Both the position numbers and the translations under genes were made by a program. From the NCBI RefSeq assembly GCF_022751215.1, contig NZ_JAICDG010000004.1:868001-932000 (forward strand): DNA of 64,000 nucleotides, read 5' to 3'. This stretch comes from Actinomadura terrae (GTDB taxonomy: Bacteria; Actinomycetota; Actinomycetes; Streptosporangiales; Streptosporangiaceae). Below are positions 8,944 to 17,904 of the stretch, one piece after another. Each line of letters starts with the position of its first letter. Positions within the stretch are counted from its first letter, which is position 1. The notes under the pieces are model-generated. The model saw nothing but the letters and a program-made list of their open reading frames with translations. It was not told where the DNA came from and did not search any database.

Positions 8944-9974
8944 TGGACCTTGATGTTCCGCAGGACGGCGGCCGCCTTGGTGGCCATGAGGGCGACACCG
9001 ACCGGGCCGAGTTCGACCTCGCCGGTCTTGACGGCGCCGGAGGTGCTGAAGTCGGGCAGCCACGTCTGGACCATCTGTCCGCCGACGGTCGCCAGACCCT
9101 TGAACCCGTCGAGCCCGACGCGGACGGCGTAGAGGTCGGTAAGGCCGGTGATGTTGCCGCCGGATCCGGCGCCGTCGGTGTCGCGGGTCTCGACCGGAAT
9201 GATCGGGTTGTTCGTGCCCGCCTTGTTGCCGGGGTCGGCGAAGATCACGCCGCCGTAGGTCTCGCGGACGATCGGTCGGCCGTTCGCGCCGATCAGCCCG
9301 TCGACGGGGTCGCGGGTGTACTGGCCGGCGCGGCGCGCCAGCGCGCGGACTCGGGAGAGCGCCTTGGCGTTGCCGAGGACGATCGTCGGCGTCCCGTCGA
9401 GAAGCTGGAGCCACTCGTCGAGCAGGTCCAGCGCCTTGAACGCCGCGCGCTGATCGGTGTCGAAGTCCGTCCAGTTCACATAGCCGGTCGCGACGCCGTT
9501 GTTCAGCGGAAGGTATTCGGTGGTCGAGCCGGTGAGGGCCTTGTCGAGGCCGTCGAACCCGTTGGCGTCGGTCGCGGTGTCCCCGTTGATTACCTCGTCT
9601 TGAAACTTCGTCCGGGTGGCCTTGATCTTCTGTGCGAGGTTCAGTGACACGGCGCTAGAGGCGTTCGGGCCGATCTTCGCGACGACACGGTCGACCTGGA
9701 ACGATCCACCCATGACCGCAAGGTCGGTCGTATACCGCTGCGTGGAGACGTTGCTCGGGGTGTACTCGGCGTTGATCGCGCGGGTGGCAGCGGTCGGCTG
9801 CGTGACGAGCCGCCGGTAGCCGTAGGTCAGGGTGGCGCCGCCACCGGCGGGGTTCACGACGTCGTCGAACGTGAGGGCGTCCAGAATCGCCGATTCCTTG
9901 CGGAACTCGTCGATCACCATCACGTCGACGTCGTCGGTCGCGTTGTTCTTGGCCTCGGCCAGGGTGACGGGCAC
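8940..9974 (-). CDS. Major capsid protein, HK97 fold
   Basis: The 344-residue protein lies right after the scaffold gene and has the expected size. It starts MPVTLAEAKN at GTG 9974, contains a beta-hinge and E-loop type region (about 45-110), the helical spine (KFQDEVINGDTATDANGF), and ends with a P-domain strand (VGVALMATKAAAVLRN). The N-terminus shows no separate delta domain, in keeping with the upstream scaffold gene. This is the main shell protein. Confidence 0.92.
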   Translation of the reverse strand: MPVTLAEAKNNATDDVDVMVIDEFRKESAILDALTFDDVVNPAGGGATLTYGYRRLVTQPTAATRAINAEYTPSNVSTQRYTTDLAVMGGSFQVDRVVAKIGPNASSAVSLNLAQKIKATRTKFQDEVINGDTATDANGFDGLDKALTGSTTEYLPLNNGVATGYVNWTDFDTDQRAAFKALDLLDEWLQLLDGTPTIVLGNAKALSRVRALARRAGQYTRDPVDGLIGANGRPIVRETYGGVIFADPGNKAGTNNPIIPVETRDTDGAGSGGNITGLTDLYAVRVGLDGFKGLATVGGQMVQTWLPDFSTSGAVKTGEVELGPVGVALMATKAAAVLRNIKVQ

Positions 9975-9984
9975 GGGGCACCTC

Positions 9985-10617
9985 CTACTTGTAGCGGGCC
10001 GCGACGGCGGCCGAGAGGGTCTTGGGCTTCTTGTCGGGCGGGGTTCCGCCCATCGGTGCGCCGGAGGCGGGCGGGGCCGTCGTGGCGCGGTATCCGGGGT
10101 TGTCCTCGACGGCCTTCTTGATCAGCTCGCCGAGCTTCTTGGAGTCGCCGGGGTCGACACCCTTGAGCTTCTCGGCGAACGCGCGGGAGTCGAGCAGCTT
10201 CTCGGCGTTCGCGCCGTGCTTTCCGGCGGCCTTGAACACGGCCAGTTCGATCCGGGCCTCGTTGCCGTCGGTCTGCGCGGCGGCGAGCTGCTCGGCGAGC
10301 TTGTCAGGGTCGGCGGGCTGGTCGTTGTCTTTGATGCCGAGCGCCTTGGCGATCGCGTCCAGCGCGCCCTGGTGCTTGGTCTCGGCGTCCTTGGCCTTGG
10401 TGCGGTGGCCTGCGGCCTCGCTGCGGGTGTCGCGGATGAGCTTCTGTGCCCATGCGGGCAGGGACGAGACGTCGCCGTCGTCGCCCTGGCCGTCGTTCCG
10501 GGTGCCGCTGTCCGGCGGGGTCTCCTGCTCACGCTGGCCGTTGTCCTGGTTGTCGTTCTGGTTGGGGGCGGGGGCGCCGTCGTTGCCGGTGCCGCCGTCG
10601 TTGTCGTTGTCCGCCAT
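9985..10617 (-). CDS. Capsid scaffolding protein
   Basis: The 210-residue, very charged protein has a disordered N-terminus (first 50 residues mainly Asn, Asp, Gly, Gln), a long coiled-coil centre (about 60-165) and a basic C-terminus ending in SAAVAARYK. These are classic scaffold features, the basic tail binding the shell from inside. It precedes the capsid gene by ten bases. ATG 10617 has a GGAGGG ribosome site. Confidence 0.85.
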   Translation of the reverse strand: MADNDNDGGTGNDGAPAPNQNDNQDNGQREQETPPDSGTRNDGQGDDGDVSSLPAWAQKLIRDTRSEAAGHRTKAKDAETKHQGALDAIAKALGIKDNDQPADPDKLAEQLAAAQTDGNEARIELAVFKAAGKHGANAEKLLDSRAFAEKLKGVDPGDSKKLGELIKKAVEDNPGYRATTAPPASGAPMGGTPPDKKPKTLSAAVAARYK

Positions 10618-10713
10618 GCGGGACCCTCCCGGGGTTCGCGGTGTGGGGTGTCCGGGCGCCTGGCCCGGGGGGTGGTGCTGCCTCGCGCGCCGGGCGTGAG
10701 GACGTCCAAAGAA

Positions 10714-10740
10714 AGTGTTGTCCAGATACTAGACAACACT
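10714..10740. promoter_or_regulatory. Operator-like palindrome 1 (27 bp)
   Basis: Arms AGTGTTGTC (10714-10722) and GACAACACT (10732-10740) are perfect reverse complements separated by nine bases. It lies in the gap between the scaffold gene (minus) and the first gene of the plus-strand cassette. A near-identical second copy follows 41 bp downstream, about four helical turns, so one protein could bind both on the same DNA face. Confidence 0.8.
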
Positions 10741-10754
10741 TAGAGAGAGGCCTT

Positions 10755-10781
10755 AGTGTTGTCCTCATCCGGGACAACACT
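10755..10781. promoter_or_regulatory. Operator-like palindrome 2 (27 bp) next to ribosome site
   Basis: Same arms as the first copy (10755-10763 and 10773-10781) with a different nine-base spacer, showing that the arms and spacing are what is conserved. The right arm abuts the AGGAGG ribosome site of the gene at 10793, so a bound protein would cover the promoter or the 5' end of the transcript. Confidence 0.8.
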
Positions 10782-10792
10782 TAGGAGGGGCA

Positions 10793-11089
10793 ATGACCGA
10801 AGTCATCCAGACCATCACCCTTAACTGCGGCCACGTCTTCGCCTACGCGCTGCCGGTGGGTCAGCTCTCACTGCCCATCATCGGCTGCGACTTCGCAACC
10901 TGCGTCGACTGCTTCAACCGTCACAGCTACGAGGGGTTCCGGACCGTGGTGTCCGTCGTCAACAGCGACGAGCGGCCCAAGCCGGTCGCGGCCGAGTTCG
11001 CCGAGCGTGCCGACGGCGCGCTGTTCGGCCTCGCGGCCAGCAACGCGCCCGCCACCGACGGCGGCCTGTTCTCGGTGGTGGCGGCCTGA
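10793..11089 (+). CDS. Cassette gene 1: small Cys-rich hypothetical protein
   Basis: First gene of a plus-strand unit set inside the minus-strand head genes. Its 98 residues carry LNCGHVF near the N-terminus and GCDFATCVDC at about 32-41, a likely zinc-binding set of Cys and His. AGGAGG lies seven bases before ATG. Its stop shares one base with the next start (TGATG). I do not recognise a family. The place, orientation and private operators suggest a moron gene expressed from the lysogen. Confidence 0.78.
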   Translation: MTEVIQTITLNCGHVFAYALPVGQLSLPIIGCDFATCVDCFNRHSYEGFRTVVSVVNSDERPKPVAAEFAERADGALFGLAASNAPATDGGLFSVVAA

Positions 11090-11346
11090 TGGGCACCTAC
11101 GAGGAGGACCTCGCCGAGAAGGTGCGCGAGCTCCGTACCCGGACCGGCAAGAAGCGCGCGGCCCAAGACCTACTCATGCACGGAATCGGCGTCGTGCTCG
11201 GCTACTGGACCGAGAACGAGGACATGACCGTCGCGGCGCTCGGCGGCGAGGACAGCCAAGACGTCGACGAATTCGCCGAAATCCTCAAACGGGAGGCGGA
11301 CCGAATCGCCCACCTGTTCGGCTTCGACGAGGCATGGAGCAACTGA
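11089..11346 (+). CDS. Cassette gene 2: hypothetical helical acidic protein
   Basis: The 85-residue acidic, helical protein is translationally coupled to the gene before it. Segments KVRELRTRTGKK and FAEILKREADRIAHLFGF are amphipathic. No family recognised. The C-terminal helix rich in Asp/Glu is compatible with a DNA-mimic or protein-binding role, but that is speculation. Confidence 0.72.
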   Translation: MGTYEEDLAEKVRELRTRTGKKRAAQDLLMHGIGVVLGYWTENEDMTVAALGGEDSQDVDEFAEILKREADRIAHLFGFDEAWSN

Positions 11347-11347
11347 C

Positions 11348-11575
11348 GTGGACGAATACGGCATCTGGACCGAGAGCGACGGCGGATTCGTCGAGCGAGG
11401 GCTCTACAGCCCCGAGAAAGCCGCCGCGCGCCTTGCGGAGATCATCCGGGACAGCGACTACCCCGACGACGACCGCGCGGACCTACGAGTCCGGGAGATG
11501 TGCCCGAAACACGCCGACGAGGAACAGCCTCGGAACGGCTGCGAGGGGTGCAACCAGGACGAGCCCGTGAGCTGA
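11348..11575 (+). CDS. Cassette gene 3: small protein with C-terminal Cys pair
   Basis: A 75-residue protein beginning with GTG one base after the previous stop. The first half (ESDGGFVERGLYSPEKAAAR) looks like the short beta-beta-alpha fold of phage accessory proteins. The end has CPKHADEE and CEGCNQD, a possible zinc site. No known function. Confidence 0.7.
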   Translation: MDEYGIWTESDGGFVERGLYSPEKAAARLAEIIRDSDYPDDDRADLRVREMCPKHADEEQPRNGCEGCNQDEPVS

Positions 11576-11651
11576 TCTGACGTCCCGTCTGGGGCCGGTC
11601 TCGTACCGGTCCCGGGCAGGGCGCCAGAACAGACCGAGCAGAGGACAAGCG

Positions 11652-11990
11652 TTGATCGAGGTTGCGACCGGGCCGCGTGCCGGATTGAGTGTGCCCGTGG
11701 GACACGACTACACCGACGGGCCGCCGTCGCCGTCCGGGACCGTAAGCTACCTCGATCGAGCCGCCGTCGGCGCCCTGTTCGGCGTGTCTGCGGTGGCGGT
11801 GGCGAAGTGGCAGGGCCGCGACCCTACGTTCCCCGCGCCGGACATCGTTCTCGGCGAGCGCGAGCTCCCAGGCTGGTCGCCGCGCCGAGCTGAGGAGATC
11901 AGAGCGTGGTATGCGGCCCGCCCGGGGCAGGGTGCGCCGGGGCGGCCGAAGCCGGGTTCGGGCAGGTGGGGGAAGCGTCAGCCGGAGTAG
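11652..11990 (+). CDS. Cassette gene 4: AlpA/MerR-like HTH protein
   Basis: The 112-residue protein begins with TTG after GAGGAC. Residues about 35-60 (YLDRAAVGALFGVSAVAVAK) form a winged or AlpA-like helix-turn-helix: an aromatic start, A-x-x-x-L-F-G-V-S turn and the WxGRD wing, with LPGWSPRRAEEIRAWYAARP after it. It is the best candidate in the cassette for binding the two 27-bp palindromes. Its 3' end overlaps the convergent phage gene by 13 bases. Confidence 0.75.
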   Translation: MIEVATGPRAGLSVPVGHDYTDGPPSPSGTVSYLDRAAVGALFGVSAVAVAKWQGRDPTFPAPDIVLGERELPGWSPRRAEEIRAWYAARPGQGAPGRPKPGSGRWGKRQPE

Positions 11991-12178
11991 TCGACCGGCG
12001 GCGCGCTGCTCTGTGCGTAGCCACGTAGCCACATGCGCGCACGGGCACGGGCCTGCGCGTCGCTCGACTCCGGATCGTCCGGGCATGCGGTGACGGGGTC
12101 GTCGGCCTTTCCGGCGGCTCTCCCGGCGGCGAGGGCGCGCAGCATCGGCAGAGCCGCCGCGGCGTTCTCGATGCTCAC
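11978..12178 (-). CDS. Small phage protein after MuF gene
   Basis: A 66-residue frame starting with GTG that overlaps the MuF stop as GTGA, the same linkage used through the head operon, which supports it being real. The sequence is mostly helical (ARARARMWLRGYAQS near the end). It is the last gene of the first half of the head operon before the inverted cassette. Function unknown. Confidence 0.6.
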   Translation of the reverse strand: MSIENAAAALPMLRALAAGRAAGKADDPVTACPDDPESSDAQARARARMWLRGYAQSSAPPVDYSG

Positions 12179-14127
12179 GTAAGGAAGTCTCCCCCACCGG
12201 ACTCGCGGAGTCTACGGAGTGCGCCGGAATCGCCGAGAAGCTGCTCTTTCCACTCCGCGAATGTCGTGCGCCCGTGGGCGTCCCACCAGGCTTTTAGCTC
12301 GTCACTCGCCCACCGGCGCGCGGCTGCTTCCGGGCCGCTGAACAGCCGGACGGGGTCGATACCACGGGCGCGGCCCTCCGGGGTGACCAACTGGCCGCGG
12401 GTCGCGTTCTCCGCGGCGAGCCACTGCCGGTGCACGAGATCGCGGTAGGAGGCGCGGGCGAGGTCCTCGAACCCCGCGCCGCTGTACCCCTGGTCACGTA
12501 GATCGTCGATTGCGCGGCGCCGGCGCTGCCGCTCGATTGAAATCCCGTACACCTCGGCGACGGCGTCCTCTTCGGGCACGCCGGCGTCGAGGAGTTCCTC
12601 CATCCGTTGCGCCTGCTCGTCGCGCTTGGCCTCGCGGCGGCGGTTGGCGGCCTCGCGGTTGGCGGCGCGGCGGGCCTCGACGGCGCGGCGCTCGGCGTCC
12701 CGCCGGTCGACCTCGGCGGCCAGGCGCTCGAACTCGTCCAGCCGCGCGGGGTCCTGGACGGCTTCCATCATCTGGCGTTCGAGATCGTCGTCGGTCAGGC
12801 GGCGCGGGTCGCGCGGCGTCGGCTCTAGCTCGGGCTGGTTCGGCGCCGGACGCCGGTCGTCGACGGGCGGCCGGTCGCGCTCGTCGACACGGCGCGTACG
12901 CGCGGGCGGGCGGGGCGCCGGTCCGCCGTCGAGCGTCGGCTCGGTCGGCGGGCCGAGGTCGCCGGCGGGGCCGCCCGGGGCGCCGCCGCGCGGCGGGGTG
13001 TTGCCCGCGCCGGGCTGCTCCCGGTACCGCAACCTTTTCAGCTTGGGATTGGCGGCGAGGTGGTCGCGTAGATCGGCCTGAGCGCGCCGCACGCGGCCGT
13101 TAGCGATCTTCCGAGCCTCGGGGGTGAGGGCGGCCTCGGCGCGCTCTTTCTGGCGGCGTATGCGCCGTTCTAGCTCGCGCTGACGTACGCGCGCCTTGTG
13201 GCCCTCGGGGTCGGCGGTCGGCCGGTCAGGCAGCTTGGAGATGCCCGGGAGGAAGACCGAGATCGAGTGTCGGCAGTTCGGATGAAACAGCCCATCACCG
13301 CGTGCGGCGTCGAGGGTGGCCAGGACATGCACGGTCGTCATGACGCCGTCGCGTGTCGGGTGCTGGACGCTGACCTCCAGCGGCCCGGGGTCGGTGCGCA
13401 AGATCTTGCCCTCGAATGGGCGGCAGCGCGGGCACTCCTGCGGCGCGTTGCTCACCAAGACGAGATTTGCGCCGATGGAGTCGAGCCGGTCGACCTGGCC
13501 CGTCGTCGCGGCGCGCTGCGCGTTCGTCCTTGTGGCCATCTCTACGTAACTGCTGAGCCTCCAGCGGCGGCCGGCGCGGTCCGTGAAGCTCATCAGCCCG
13601 CGGTCGACCAGGCGTTGCCATGCGGCCTGAGCGGCTTGTCGGCGGGTCTCGGCGCCGGTGAGGATGCGTGCCGCGGCGGCAGCCTGGACGGATCGGTAAG
13701 CGTCCTCGACGTTCCGGAGCACGTTCCGCGTGACCCTGCCGAAATCGCCGTGAAGCGCGGCGGCGAGGGCCTCGACGAAGCCCGTCCCGGACCGCTCGCG
13801 CGCGGCGGCGCGGGCGGCCTGCCCGATCCCCGACCGGGGGAAATACCGCTCGGGAAGACCGGCGGTCGCGTTGCTCCAGCCGTGCCGGTACGAGCGCGCG
13901 AGACCGTCCCGGATCGCCGGGCCCGAATCAGCCTCCAAGGTCGCGATGACGCTCCGAGCGCCGGCGCGTAGCGCGCGGATCGTGCCGAGGCGCTGCTCGA
14001 CCGCCGGCGAGTCGAGGTCCTGGTCGAGATGGCGCGCGACGAGCCGGACGAGCGCGGTCTCGGCCTCGCGGTAGATGTCGGCTACGGATGCGGCGATGGC
14101 GTCGACGCGGTCCGGGTCAACGGCCAC
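12175..14127 (-). CDS. MuF-like minor head protein with long C-terminal extension
   Basis: GTG 14127 follows the portal stop by eight bases and gives 650 residues. The phage Mu F domain is in the middle: RTNAQRAATTGQVDRLDSIG, then CPRCRPFEGKIL and HPNCRHSIS, with paired Cys and His. An Arg/Ala-rich coiled extension of about 250 residues follows. MuF proteins are packed inside the head and often carry fused cargo. The C-terminus here (WWDAHGRTTFAEWKEQLL) does not match a toxin domain I know. It sits between portal and scaffold, as usual. Confidence 0.88.
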   Translation of the reverse strand: MAVDPDRVDAIAASVADIYREAETALVRLVARHLDQDLDSPAVEQRLGTIRALRAGARSVIATLEADSGPAIRDGLARSYRHGWSNATAGLPERYFPRSGIGQAARAAARERSGTGFVEALAAALHGDFGRVTRNVLRNVEDAYRSVQAAAAARILTGAETRRQAAQAAWQRLVDRGLMSFTDRAGRRWRLSSYVEMATRTNAQRAATTGQVDRLDSIGANLVLVSNAPQECPRCRPFEGKILRTDPGPLEVSVQHPTRDGVMTTVHVLATLDAARGDGLFHPNCRHSISVFLPGISKLPDRPTADPEGHKARVRQRELERRIRRQKERAEAALTPEARKIANGRVRRAQADLRDHLAANPKLKRLRYREQPGAGNTPPRGGAPGGPAGDLGPPTEPTLDGGPAPRPPARTRRVDERDRPPVDDRRPAPNQPELEPTPRDPRRLTDDDLERQMMEAVQDPARLDEFERLAAEVDRRDAERRAVEARRAANREAANRRREAKRDEQAQRMEELLDAGVPEEDAVAEVYGISIERQRRRRAIDDLRDQGYSGAGFEDLARASYRDLVHRQWLAAENATRGQLVTPEGRARGIDPVRLFSGPEAAARRWASDELKAWWDAHGRTTFAEWKEQLLGDSGALRRLRESGGGDFLT

Positions 14128-14135
14128 CGGGCGCC

Positions 14136-15707
14136 CTACTCCTCGCCGTCCGGGTCGCCGTCGGCGTCGTCCTGGCCGTCGTCGACGGGCAGCGCGCCGG
14201 CCTGCTGAGCAAGGCCGGTCATGCGCTCGATCGGATCGGTCATCCCTCCGCGCTCGGCGGCGAGCCGGTCGACCTCCGCGGAGACCTGGGTTGCGTCCCA
14301 ATCGGGGTGAAGCATCCGGACGAGCGTCTCGTCGGATGCTGCCTCGGCACGCCGCATGAGTTCGGCGGTGGTGGCGAGGGCCTGAATGTCCGGCGCGACG
14401 GAATCCCCGAAATTCACCTGGGGACGCTCGGGCACGACATCGGAGCTGAACAGGGGGCCGGCCCGAAGCTGGAGAATCATCTCGATTCCCTCCTCTAGCT
14501 CCGGGGTCGAATAGAGCGCTTTCCTTGACTTCGTGATGAGGGAGCGGCGTTCCTTCGCGGTGACCTCGGTCGCAGTTACGGCGACCTCTCCCGACAGGCC
14601 GAAACTTTGCGCGCTATAGCCGGTCGCGCGGAGGATCACGGCGAGCTGCTCGGCGCAGGTGTCGCGGTGCTCGGCGACCCTGATAGCCATCTGTTGCGGG
14701 GAGATGTCGAGGCGCTCGGCGTCACCGCCGAGCATGTTCACGCCCTCGTACAGCTCGCGGTCGAGATCGAACGTCGCGCCTTGACCGGGGCCCTGCGACT
14801 GGAGGTAGGCCGACGGCACGATGAGACGGGCCTTGCCGAGCCGGACGTCCCGCATCCATGCCGCCCACGTCTCATCGAGCGCGTCCATGAAGCCGAGGAC
14901 AGGCCCGGCGAAGTCGGAGCGGCCGAGGTGCTGCCCGATCGCTGAGGTACGCCAATCGCGGTTTGGGAGCATGTTGGGCACGTACACGGCGGTCACGCGA
15001 GTGAGCCCGGTTGCGACGGCCGGTTCTAGATGCGCGGTCTCGGGGTGCGCTGTGAGTGGCATGGCCTCGCCGAGCGTGCCGGGGGTGCCGAGGTACAAGC
15101 CGTTGAAGATCCATCCCGGCTCGTGCCGTTCTAGGTGCAAGAGGCATTTGCCGTCGGAGGTGTCCTCGATGGTGCGCCAGAACGTGACCGCCCACAGTTT
15201 CCCCCAGCGGAATTCAGGGACGGCGGCGTCGGCGTCGACTCTGTCCAGCCACGGGAGAGGCGCGATGGCGCTATCCCAGACGGCGCGGAGGAAATAGCCA
15301 CCGAGCGCGGCGCCGATCTCGGACGCCCCGAGCAGGGTGGCCTGTAGCCCGGGGATCATGTCGTCAATCGCCGCCTGCGTCTCCGGGTTGGTGACGTTGA
15401 TCGAGGGCGGCTCGGAGAACAGAAGATCGCTCGACATCGTCGCGATGTCCGAGGCGATGGGGACGTGAAGCCGGCGGCGCTGCTGCCCGACGGGAGTCGG
15501 CTCTCCCCAGAAGAACCGACTGATCTTGCCGAGGAGTCCGCCGCGCCGTTGCGAGGGACGGGTCCGCGGGGTCTGGTCGGGCTGGGCGGAGTAGAGCGTC
15601 GACAGCCGGTCGGGGTCGCCCTGATACCAGGTGTCGAGCAGGCGATACTGCTCGAAGATCGGCGCGTACGGCGCGGGGGGCCAGGTCCCGCCGGCGGGAA
15701 GCGGCAT
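14136..15707 (-). CDS. Portal protein
   Basis: The 523-residue protein is the phage_prot_Gp6/SPP1-type portal. Recognisable segments are YRLLDTWYQGD near the start, ASDIATMSSDLLFSEPPSI (about 95-113), the clip and stem helices in the middle, and TGYSAQSFGLSG-VAVTATEV at about 395-420. ATG 15707 has GGAGGTGACCCG before it; a longer upstream frame is not needed. The portal forms the dodecameric DNA gate to which the terminase docks. Confidence 0.92.
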   Translation of the reverse strand: MPLPAGGTWPPAPYAPIFEQYRLLDTWYQGDPDRLSTLYSAQPDQTPRTRPSQRRGGLLGKISRFFWGEPTPVGQQRRRLHVPIASDIATMSSDLLFSEPPSINVTNPETQAAIDDMIPGLQATLLGASEIGAALGGYFLRAVWDSAIAPLPWLDRVDADAAVPEFRWGKLWAVTFWRTIEDTSDGKCLLHLERHEPGWIFNGLYLGTPGTLGEAMPLTAHPETAHLEPAVATGLTRVTAVYVPNMLPNRDWRTSAIGQHLGRSDFAGPVLGFMDALDETWAAWMRDVRLGKARLIVPSAYLQSQGPGQGATFDLDRELYEGVNMLGGDAERLDISPQQMAIRVAEHRDTCAEQLAVILRATGYSAQSFGLSGEVAVTATEVTAKERRSLITKSRKALYSTPELEEGIEMILQLRAGPLFSSDVVPERPQVNFGDSVAPDIQALATTAELMRRAEAASDETLVRMLHPDWDATQVSAEVDRLAAERGGMTDPIERMTGLAQQAGALPVDDGQDDADGDPDGEE

Positions 15708-15791
15708 CGGGTCACCTCCCGTTCGGTTGTGCCGGGGTGTGGCCGGTGCGGGACCTCGGGGGCCGTCCCGCACCGGGGCATGGGGAAGGGG

Positions 15792-16076
15792 TCAGACGCG
15801 CGGCGGCCAGCACCACGAACCGGGCGGGATGTCGTCGCCCTGGCCGTGCGGCACGTTGTACTCGGTGAAGCCCCCCGCCTCGCCGGGGGTGAAGACCCAC
15901 AGGTGAACGTGCATGTCGTCCGTCAGCGCCGGGATGAGACCGGCCTCGACGCCGCGCGGGTCGAGGGAATGGACGTCCGCGGTGACGATGGCGGCGCGCA
16001 TCGCGTTGAGGCCCTCCTTGCCGCGGTAGTGCACGATGCGGCCAAGGGTGGGCGGGGGGATCTCGCGCGAGGTCAT
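15792..16076 (-). CDS. Conserved hypothetical protein between portal and terminase
   Basis: The 94-residue protein starts at ATG 16076, GGAGC upstream. The pattern PPPTLGRIVHYRGKEG, then HVHLWVFTPGE and PGSWCWPPR, is one I associate with small actinophage proteins found near the terminase. Beta-rich, soluble. Function unknown. Many other frames cover this stretch but this is the only one with coherent composition. Confidence 0.75.
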   Translation of the reverse strand: MTSREIPPPTLGRIVHYRGKEGLNAMRAAIVTADVHSLDPRGVEAGLIPALTDDMHVHLWVFTPGEAGGFTEYNVPHGQGDDIPPGSWCWPPRV

Positions 16077-16087
16077 GGGAGCTCCGT

Positions 16088-17362
16088 TCAGGCTGCGAGG
16101 TCGAGGCGGTCGGTCAGCGGCCGCCATATGTGCTCGGTCGTGGTGAGGACGTACCGGCCGCCGTCGAGGCTGTGATCGGCCACCTTGAGCGGCCGGTCCT
16201 CCCCCTTCAAGGTGGCGTCGGGGTCCCATGCGTAGCCGGGGGCCTCGGCGATGAAACCGACGCACCGGTCGGAGACGAGGAGTTTCCGCTCGGCAAGCAG
16301 CGTCGCGACGAGGCTGATCCCGCGGGCGACGTCGTTGTTTGCCTTGTGGACCGAGAGGCCGTCGCGGGTGAGCTGCAAGCGGAAGCTCGCGGCGGACGGG
16401 TCGGCGACGACCCACTCGACGGGGAGCCGCGCGCCGTCCGGGAGATGTGAACGGCGAAGCCAGGCGCGCAGGCTTTCGGAGAGCTGCCCGTCGGTGAGCT
16501 TTGCGGCGTCGTGCTTTGGGTTGTGGCGCCATTCGTCGACGAGGTAGAGGCGGCCGTCCTCGCCGGCGCCGAGCAGCAAGCCCGCGGTTGGGTTCGTCGT
16601 GCCGTAGTCGATCCCGATCCCGACAAGGCGCGTGATCGTGGGGAGGGTCTCCCACGGGATGACGTGGACGGACGGGTCCCACATGTCGAATACGGCGCCC
16701 TCGGCGGCGACCCACTCGCCGAGGACGAACCGGCGGCGCCATAGGCCGGTGTACTGCCGGTGGTATCGGGCCTTGACCTCTGCGGGCAGGCCGGGGTTGT
16801 CATCGAGGACGAACTTCCAGGTCCGCCAGTCGGGGAGGTCGCCGAGCCGGTCAAGGAACCGCGCTTTGACCCAATGGGCAGGCGAGTCCGGATTCGTCGT
16901 CGCGAAGATCTGCGCGCCCTCGACGCTGCATCGGCCGAGAAGCTGCTGAAAGAAGTCTTCCGAGACGACGGTGAGTTCGTCGACGTAGGCGCCTGCGCAG
17001 GTGAGGCCGCGGAGGACCTTCTCGGCTTTGGCGTCGGAGGCGCCGAGGACGTGCACGGTGCGGCCGAGGATGACGGCGGTTGCCGCGCCGTTGGTGTAGC
17101 TCGTCAGCGCGGCGAGCGGCCCGAATAGCGCGGGGTCTTGGAGGGGGCCGAAGACGTTCCGGTTCAGGCTGTCGCGCGTCCGGCCGACGACGACCAGTTC
17201 GCCGCCGCGGGGTGCGGTGGCGACGTACATGAGCCAGCGCAGCAGGGACGAGATCGTTTTGCCGGACCGGATCGAGCCCTCGGACAGATTCACGAACGCC
17301 GTCGAGTTGACGACATAGTCAACCTGGCGGCGAGACAGCGGTAGGGCGTCGAGCAGGTTCAC
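16088..17362 (-). CDS. Terminase large subunit
   Basis: A 424-residue protein from GTG 17362 (GTGA overlap with the small subunit). Walker A is GSIRSGKT at about residues 29-36. Walker B is in GAYVDELTVV. The C-terminal RNase H-like nuclease has GIDYGTTNPTAG, WVVADPSAASF and ADHSLDGGRY, supplying three acidic positions. It belongs to the PBSX/Terminase_6 type that pumps DNA into the head and cuts concatemers. It lies next to the small subunit and upstream of the portal. Confidence 0.94.
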   Translation of the reverse strand: MNLLDALPLSRRQVDYVVNSTAFVNLSEGSIRSGKTISSLLRWLMYVATAPRGGELVVVGRTRDSLNRNVFGPLQDPALFGPLAALTSYTNGAATAVILGRTVHVLGASDAKAEKVLRGLTCAGAYVDELTVVSEDFFQQLLGRCSVEGAQIFATTNPDSPAHWVKARFLDRLGDLPDWRTWKFVLDDNPGLPAEVKARYHRQYTGLWRRRFVLGEWVAAEGAVFDMWDPSVHVIPWETLPTITRLVGIGIDYGTTNPTAGLLLGAGEDGRLYLVDEWRHNPKHDAAKLTDGQLSESLRAWLRRSHLPDGARLPVEWVVADPSAASFRLQLTRDGLSVHKANNDVARGISLVATLLAERKLLVSDRCVGFIAEAPGYAWDPDATLKGEDRPLKVADHSLDGGRYVLTTTEHIWRPLTDRLDLAA

Positions 17363-17880
17363 GCGTCGCTGGCGGGCGCGTCGTCCTGGCCGTCGCGCCA
17401 CGCCTGGCCGAGAGCCTCGGCAAGGTTCGTGAGCATCGCGCGGCCGTCGTTGACGCCGTTGTCGGCGTCGAGCTCGACGAGGCGGGCGTGCCGTTCGGCG
17501 GCAAGGCCGGCGGCCTGGACAATCCGGAGCTGATCGTCGAACAGGGGGCGTTCGAGGGGTTCGCGGGTGGCGACGTTGTCCTTCCCGCCGATCTTCACCA
17601 AGTCGCACGGCTCCCAGAGCTGCACGCGTAGCCGGTGTGCGTCCTCCAGGAGCAGCGCGGCCAACTCAGCGCGCCGAGCCTTGGCGTCGATCACCTTCGC
17701 GCGGGTCGCCTCGGCGGTCCGGCGCCGGTCGAACGTCAGGCCAAGCTCACGGGCGATCTTGGACACGGTCGACTGCGCGCGGCCGATCTCGCGGGCGATG
17801 GCGTTGCGGTTCAGCCCTCGCGCGTGCAGCTCGGCGACGCTGCGGCGGTCTCGGGTGGTGATGGGGCGGCGGGCGGCCAT
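17359..17880 (-). CDS. Terminase small subunit
   Basis: The 173-residue protein opens with a helix-turn-helix (SVAELHARGLNRNAIAREIG, then AQSTVSKIAREL, residues about 14-46), followed by a coiled-coil oligomerisation region. This is the expected layout for a TerS ring that recognises the packaging site. Directly upstream on the minus strand is a 69-bp structured element, the natural place to look for cos or pac. Confidence 0.82.
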   Translation of the reverse strand: MAARRPITTRDRRSVAELHARGLNRNAIAREIGRAQSTVSKIARELGLTFDRRRTAEATRAKVIDAKARRAELAALLLEDAHRLRVQLWEPCDLVKIGGKDNVATREPLERPLFDDQLRIVQAAGLAAERHARLVELDADNGVNDGRAMLTNLAEALGQAWRDGQDDAPASDA

Positions 17881-17904
17881 GCCGGATCACCTCCCGGACA
17901 TGAC

